From contig CAJYIY010000051.1 in assembly GCA_913775305.1 (NCBI GenBank), positions 1 through 64,000 of the forward strand: 64,000 bases of DNA, in the 5' to 3' direction. The notes under the pieces are model-generated. The model had not been told where the DNA came from. It made no database searches and saw only the letters and a list, made by a program, of their open reading frames with translations. This DNA comes from an uncultured Erwinia sp. (lineage in GTDB: Bacteria; Pseudomonadota; Gammaproteobacteria; Enterobacterales; Enterobacteriaceae). Made by a program: the position numbers and the translations under genes. The first letter of the stretch is position 1. Each line of letters opens with the position of its first letter. This document shows positions 60,068 to 64,000 of this stretch, piece by piece.

Positions 60068-60082
60068 TAAGCCGTTTTTTTT
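60050..60082 (+). terminator. Terminator downstream of yojI
   Basis: 11-bp perfect stem AACGGCTTATC / GATAAGCCGTT with a 5-base loop, followed by eight T. Confidence 0.92.
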
Positions 60083-60105
60083 GCATCAGGGAGGCGGCGA
60101 GGCGG

Positions 60106-60900
60106 TCAGAGAACGTTGGCGAGAAAGCGCCGGGTGCGCGGATGCTGTGGATTGTTCAGCACCTGCTGCGCGCTGCCGTGTTCAACGATTTTACCGTCCA
60201 CCATAAACACAACGTTATCGGCTACTTCGCGGGCGAAGCCGATCTCATGGGTGACCACCACCAGCGTGGTGCCGGAGCGGGCCAGTTTTTTAATGGTGTC
60301 CAGCACTTCACCCACCAGTTCCGGATCCAGCGCGGAAGTGGGCTCATCAAACAGGATCACGCGGGGATCGAGCGCCAGCGCGCGGGCAATGGCAATGCGC
60401 TGCTGCTGGCCGCCGGAAAGATGGCGTGGCCAGGCGTCCGCCTTGTGGCGCAGCCCCACCGCATCCAGCAGTTCCCCGGCGCGAACAATCGCCTGCTGGC
60501 GGGTTAACTTTTTATGCACAACAGGCGCTTCAATAATATTCTCCAGCACCGTCATATGTGGAAACAGGTTAAAGTTCTGAAAGACGTAGCCCACCTCGAT
60601 ACGCTGCCTGAGGATGGCCTTCTCCTTCAGTTCAAAAAGCTTATCCCCTTTGCGGCGATAGCCAATGTAGTCGCCGTCAATACGAATAAAACCTTCATCG
60701 ACCCGTTCCAGGTGGTTAATTGCCCGCAGCAGGGTTGATTTACCGGAGCCGGAAGGGCCGAGAATTACCGTCACCGAACCCGGCGGCAGCTCCAGTGACA
60801 CATTATCCAGCGCCCTGAAGCGGCCAAAGCTTTTGCTGACGTGAGTTATTGAAATATGGCCGCGCACCGCGTGGCTGTGCAAATCGAGGGCTTCTGACAT
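60106..60900 (-). CDS. Polar amino-acid ABC transporter, ATP-binding protein
   Basis: 264-residue ATPase of the GlnQ/HisP type. Walker A is GPSGSGKST (48-56), the Q-loop is in FQNFNLFPHMTVLENI, the signature LSGGQ is at 161-165, Walker B is VILFDE (181-186) and the switch His is in VVVTHEIGFA. It is the last gene of the cassette and starts 2 bp after the permease stop. It powers uptake of the ligand bound by the periplasmic protein encoded at 62339-63277. The substrate is unknown. Confidence 0.92.
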   Translation of the reverse strand: MSEALDLHSHAVRGHISITHVSKSFGRFRALDNVSLELPPGSVTVILGPSGSGKSTLLRAINHLERVDEGFIRIDGDYIGYRRKGDKLFELKEKAILRQRIEVGYVFQNFNLFPHMTVLENIIEAPVVHKKLTRQQAIVRAGELLDAVGLRHKADAWPRHLSGGQQQRIAIARALALDPRVILFDEPTSALDPELVGEVLDTIKKLARSGTTLVVVTHEIGFAREVADNVVFMVDGKIVEHGSAQQVLNNPQHPRTRRFLANVL

Positions 60901-60902
60901 CT

Positions 60903-61817
60903 TTAGCTCCTGAGCGGGGTGATCGCCGCAGTCTGACGGCGTAAGCGCCAGCGTGGACGCGGAGTCGAGGGTTCACGGGTTGCACTGCGGGCCAGCCAGC
61001 GTTCGACATAATGTTGCAGCACTGACAATACGGTGGTGATCAGCAGATACCAGACGGCGGCCACCATCAGCAAAGGGATAACCTGCTGCGTGCGGTTGTA
61101 AACCATCTGAATGGTGTAGAACAGCTCCGGCATCGCCAGCACGTAAACCATCGCAGTGCCTTTGGCCAGACTGATAATTTCGTTAAAGCCGGTCGGGATA
61201 ATTGAGCGCAGCGCCTGCGGCAGGATAATGCGCAGCGTGCGGCGTGAACCCGGCAGGCCCAGCGCGGCCGCGGCTTCAAACTGTCCCTGATCGACACCGA
61301 GTATGCCACCGCGAATGATTTCGGCGGTGTAGGCCGACTGCACCAGCGTCAGGCCAATTACGGCGGTGCTGAACTGGCTGAGAACGTCAATCGTCGGGTA
61401 TTCGGCGAAGGTCAGTGGGGTAAACGGAATACCAACCGACAGCGTGTCGTAGAGATAGGAAAAATTGTAGAGAATGATCAGGACCACAATCAGCGGCAGT
61501 GAGCGAAACAGCCAGATATAGCCGAAGGCCAGGCCGGAAAGCAGCCAGGAGGGTGAAAGTCTGGCCAGCGCCAGCAGGCCGCCGAAGAAAATACTGAGCA
61601 CCGTGGCAATCAGCGTCAGCAGCAGGGTCTGGCCCAGCCCGCTGAGGATCGCCGGGTGGAAGAACCAGTGGGCAAACACCGGCCACTCCCAGCGTGGATT
61701 AAAGGCGACCGACTGGATCACCACCGCCAGCACAAACAGCGCGATTACCCCACCCAGCACTCTGAGCGGGTAGCGCGCGGGGACAACACGCAGGGTTTCG
61801 GTTTCATTCAGCTTCAT
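60903..61817 (-). CDS. Polar amino-acid ABC transporter, permease
   Basis: 304-residue inner-membrane permease of the HisMQ type with about five or six helices. The ATPase-docking EAA loop is EAAAALGLPGSRRTLRIILPQA. Typical segments are GLGQTLLLTLIATVLSIFFGGLLALAR and WLFRSLPLIVVLIILYNF. The single permease gene suggests a homodimer. The N-terminal 30 residues and an Arg-rich C-terminal tail (STPRPRWRLRRQ) extend beyond the core. Its start overlaps the end of the GNAT gene by 14 bp, so it is translationally coupled. Confidence 0.92.
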   Translation of the reverse strand: MKLNETETLRVVPARYPLRVLGGVIALFVLAVVIQSVAFNPRWEWPVFAHWFFHPAILSGLGQTLLLTLIATVLSIFFGGLLALARLSPSWLLSGLAFGYIWLFRSLPLIVVLIILYNFSYLYDTLSVGIPFTPLTFAEYPTIDVLSQFSTAVIGLTLVQSAYTAEIIRGGILGVDQGQFEAAAALGLPGSRRTLRIILPQALRSIIPTGFNEIISLAKGTAMVYVLAMPELFYTIQMVYNRTQQVIPLLMVAAVWYLLITTVLSVLQHYVERWLARSATREPSTPRPRWRLRRQTAAITPLRS

Positions 61818-62328
61818 GCGTGGCTCCTGCGGTGACGCGTTGATTCAGCGGCTTCCGGAAGCGCAGGCGGCCATCATGCGGCGGCAGACTGTACTCTTCC
61901 GGGTTGCGGGTAAGGTCAAACTGCGGCTGATAGCCGTGGGAAAGATAGAGTCTGACCGCTTCCGGCTGGCGGAAACCGGTGGTGAGAAACACCCCCTGAT
62001 AACCCGCCTGCTGAGCGCGTCGCTCCAGTTCAACCAGCACCTGCAGTGCCAGCCCCTGTCGGCGCAGATCGCTGCGCGTCCAGATGCGTTTCAGTTCGGC
62101 AGTATCGGCATCGAGCGCCTTGTAGGCGCCCATGGCAATAATCTCACCGTCGCGTTCCAGCACCACAAACATTCCGCGCGGCGGCAGATACCACTCGGTC
62201 AGCTCAACTTCAGCATCGCGGGCGAAGTAATCTCCGTAGCGGGCGCTGTATTCGCCAAACAGACCTTCGATAATTGGTGCCAGCTCCGGGGCTTCCGGTG
62301 ACAGCTGGCGGAAGTGTGCCTGACCCAT
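61804..62328 (-). CDS. GNAT-family N-acetyltransferase of the ABC/M20 cassette
   Basis: 174-residue GNAT protein. The acetyl-CoA loop is RSDLRRQGLALQVL (about residues 85-98), followed by ERRAQQAGYQGVFLTTGFRQPEAVRLYLSHGYQP. ATG 62328 follows AAGGAG; the upstream in-frame Met at 62388 lies in the binding-protein gene. It is sandwiched between binding protein and permease genes, so it probably acetylates the imported compound or a derivative. The acceptor is unknown. Confidence 0.88.
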   Translation of the reverse strand: MGQAHFRQLSPEAPELAPIIEGLFGEYSARYGDYFARDAEVELTEWYLPPRGMFVVLERDGEIIAMGAYKALDADTAELKRIWTRSDLRRQGLALQVLVELERRAQQAGYQGVFLTTGFRQPEAVRLYLSHGYQPQFDLTRNPEEYSLPPHDGRLRFRKPLNQRVTAGATHEAE

Positions 62329-62338
62329 GATGAGCTCC

Positions 62339-63277
62339 TTAGTCGCCCAGACCCGGCGGGTTGATCTCAGAGTGATCGAGGCGTTCAATGCCCTCGCCCC
62401 AGCGATTCAGTACCTTGTCATACTCGCCGCTGTTGATGACGCCGTTCAGCGCGGTGTTGACCGCCGTGACCAGGCCATTGCCCTTTTTCAGCGTCACCGC
62501 GATGTGCGCCGCCTTCGGCCAGCCGCCGTCAACGCTGCCGACCAGTCGGGTCTGGCCAGTGAGCGCCGCTTTCCACGCGCCGATCACATTCGGGCCGAAG
62601 TAGGCGTCCGCGCGACCGGACTGCAGGGCGAGGGTTTGCGCTGCGTCATCTTTAACATAAACAGGGGTAAAGGGCTTCAGGCCTTGTTTCTGATTGGCCT
62701 CATCCCAGGCCAGCAGGATCGCTTCCTGATTGGTGCCGGAGCCAACGATGATGCGCAGACCAGCGATATCTTCCGCTTTTTTCAGCGAGGTGGTCTTGCT
62801 GGTGGATTTCACATAAAAGCCGAGCGAATCCTGGCGGTAGGTCGCGAAGTCAAACTTCTCCTTACGCGCTTTCGTAACCGTGACATTGCTAATCGCCGCA
62901 TCGTATTTGCCGGAGCTGACGCCCAGCGGCCAGTCTTCCCAGGAGGTCGGCACCACGTTCAGCTCAAGGCCAAGGCTGTCGGCCACCAGGCGGGCGATAT
63001 CCACTTCACTGCCCAGCAGGGTTTTATTGTCATCCGAAAACAGCGTCAGCGGCGGGGAGTTGAGCGCGGCAATGGCAACGGTAAACTTACCCGGCACGGC
63101 GAAGCGGTGATCTTTGGGGATCTGCGCAACGGCTTCGGGGTTAATCGGTGCATGAATCGGTGCGCTGTTGGCTTCCACGCTGATACCGGTGCCGTTCACG
63201 GTAACGGTTTCAGCCCAGGCTCCGCTGGTCAACAGCGCGGTAGCAACTAACAGTCCTGACAGTAATGGGGTTTTCAT
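62339..63277 (-). CDS. Periplasmic amino-acid-type substrate-binding protein
   Basis: 312-residue extracellular solute-binding protein family 3 (SBP_bac_3). The signal peptide is residues 1-22 (TSGAWA|ETV), without a lipobox Cys. The core has GKFTVAIAALNSPPLTLF, LLGSEVDIARLVADSLGLELNVVPTSW, YDAAISNVTVTKARKEKFDF (ligand-binding region), GLRIIVGSGTNQ and LALQSGRADAYFGP. A roughly 40-residue segment between signal and core (ISVEANSAPIHAPINPEA) is longer than usual for the family. It lies 19 bp after the M20 gene and 10 bp before the GNAT gene. Confidence 0.92.
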   Translation of the reverse strand: MKTPLLSGLLVATALLTSGAWAETVTVNGTGISVEANSAPIHAPINPEAVAQIPKDHRFAVPGKFTVAIAALNSPPLTLFSDDNKTLLGSEVDIARLVADSLGLELNVVPTSWEDWPLGVSSGKYDAAISNVTVTKARKEKFDFATYRQDSLGFYVKSTSKTTSLKKAEDIAGLRIIVGSGTNQEAILLAWDEANQKQGLKPFTPVYVKDDAAQTLALQSGRADAYFGPNVIGAWKAALTGQTRLVGSVDGGWPKAAHIAVTLKKGNGLVTAVNTALNGVINSGEYDKVLNRWGEGIERLDHSEINPPGLGD

Positions 63278-63296
63278 GATGATGTTGACTCTATTA

Positions 63297-64000
63297 TTAG
63301 AATTTGCCGGTGAAAGCCGTTTGCCGGGGCTGTCGAATTTCGCGCAGCGCGGCTTCTGCCAGCTGGCTGAAGTAACGGGCGGCGGGTTCGATCAGGCTTT
63401 CATCCGGTTCAAAACCGGGATGATGCAGACCCAGTTTGCTGGCGCTGCCGATACTGACGAAGGTGCCGGGGGTGTTGTGCAGGTAGAACGCAAAATCCTC
63501 CCCACCCATTTGCAGGTCGGCGTGGCGCACGTCGTACCCGGCCTCCGCCGCGATTTTTTTACTGAATTCTGCCCAGCGTTCGGTATTGACCAGCGCCGGA
63601 GGCCCCGGATGCCAGTTCAGCGTCGCCGTTGCGCCGAATCCCCCGGCGATGCCGTTAATCAGCTGCGCGAAGCGCTGCGGTAATGTTGCGCGAACCGCAT
63701 CGTTGTGCGTGCGCACCGTACCTTCCAGCACCACGGTCTGCGGCAGGACGTTCCAGGTATTTCCGCCCTCGATGCGGGTGACGCTGACCACCACCGACTC
63801 CAGCGGGCTGTAGTTGCGGCTGACCAGCGTTTGCAGTGCGCTGACGATCTGGCTGGCAATCACAATGGCATCAATGCCTTCCTGTGGACGTGCGGCGTGA
63901 GCACCTTTACCAGTGACGACAACATCAAAGCGGTCGACGTTGGCATAAAACGGCCCGCCGCGGGTGGCGAAAGTGCCAACCGGCAGCTCCGGTGCGTTAT
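63297..64000 (-). CDS. M20-family amidohydrolase / aminoacylase (5' end outside window)
   Basis: C-terminal part of a zinc-dependent M20D amidohydrolase of the hippurate-hydrolase/N-acyl-amino-acid-deacylase group. The frame is open to the window end. It shows the dimerisation-domain motif TGKGAHAARPQEGIDAI, NVLPQTVVLEGTVRTHN, the metal-binding GGEDFAFYLHNTPGTFVSIG and the terminal LHHPGFEPDESLI with the second metal His. It is likely the first or an early gene of the cassette; anything upstream lies beyond 64000. Confidence 0.9.
   Translation of the reverse strand, partial: NAPELPVGTFATRGGPFYANVDRFDVVVTGKGAHAARPQEGIDAIVIASQIVSALQTLVSRNYSPLESVVVSVTRIEGGNTWNVLPQTVVLEGTVRTHNDAVRATLPQRFAQLINGIAGGFGATATLNWHPGPPALVNTERWAEFSKKIAAEAGYDVRHADLQMGGEDFAFYLHNTPGTFVSIGSASKLGLHHPGFEPDESLIEPAARYFSQLAEAALREIRQPRQTAFTGKF

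Noticed and set aside
1-64000. tRNA, rRNA, CRISPR arrays, insertion sequences, prophage or attachment sites
   Set aside because: None seen by reading; no repeated spacers, transposase or integrase genes.

Overview
The window is a gene-dense chromosomal segment of a member of the Enterobacterales. Nearly every gene has a close Escherichia coli counterpart in a similar order: ackA-pta, yfbV-yfbU-hxpA-yfbS, yfbR, alaA, lrhA, nuoA-N, elaA, opgD, elaB, men genes, yfaY, yfaE-nrdBA, ubiG, gyrA, rcsCBD, micF/ompC, apbE, alkB, yojI. The differences from E. coli K-12 (no arn, glp or ada genes in between, an extra MFS gene beside rcsD, an M20/ABC/GNAT cassette at the end) suggest a plant- or environment-associated relative, perhaps Erwiniaceae (Erwinia/Pantoea type). 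That placement is inference. I see no tRNA, rRNA, CRISPR array, prophage or insertion sequence.

Layout. 1-1637: the end of a split (two-gene) transketolase, facing the acetate genes pta and ackA (1780-5259, minus). 5598-9269: yfbV, yfbU, hxpA and yfbS on plus. 9295-11174: yfbR and alaA on minus. A 1 kb non-coding stretch then leads into lrhA (hexA). 13792-28754: the complete 13-gene NADH:quinone oxidoreductase operon with fused nuoCD, punctuated by three intercistronic hairpins. 28820-31735: elaA, opgD and elaB. 31901-37512: menD-menH-menB-menC-menE, tightly overlapped but without menF. 37585-42607: yfaY facing the aerobic ribonucleotide reductase operon nrdA-nrdB-yfaE, whose upstream region carries recognisable DnaA and NrdR sites. 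43004-46558: ubiG and gyrA, divergent.

46778-54158: the Rcs envelope-stress phosphorelay. rcsC on plus converges on rcsB-rcsD on minus, with an MFS transporter gene directly upstream of rcsD. 54601-56117: the small RNA gene micF (minus), not annotated by any open reading frame, divergent from an OmpC-type porin gene. 56440-59912: apbE-alkB, then the ABC exporter yojI behind a good Fur-box match. 60106-64000: a minus-strand operon with an M20 amidohydrolase (cut by the window end), a periplasmic amino-acid-type binding protein, a GNAT acetyltransferase, a permease and an ATPase. It looks like an uptake and N-acyl processing route for an unknown amino-acid-like compound and is the least understood part of the window.

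Themes. Central energy metabolism dominates: acetate overflow, complex I, menaquinone and ubiquinone synthesis. Envelope regulation follows (Rcs, OmpR/MicF/porin, OpgD glucans). Most of the window is conserved core. The noteworthy parts are regulatory (micF, NrdR/DnaA sites, the Fur site at yojI, a 22-bp palindrome in the nuo leader) or concern gene content (missing menF and ada, the extra MFS gene, the terminal cassette).
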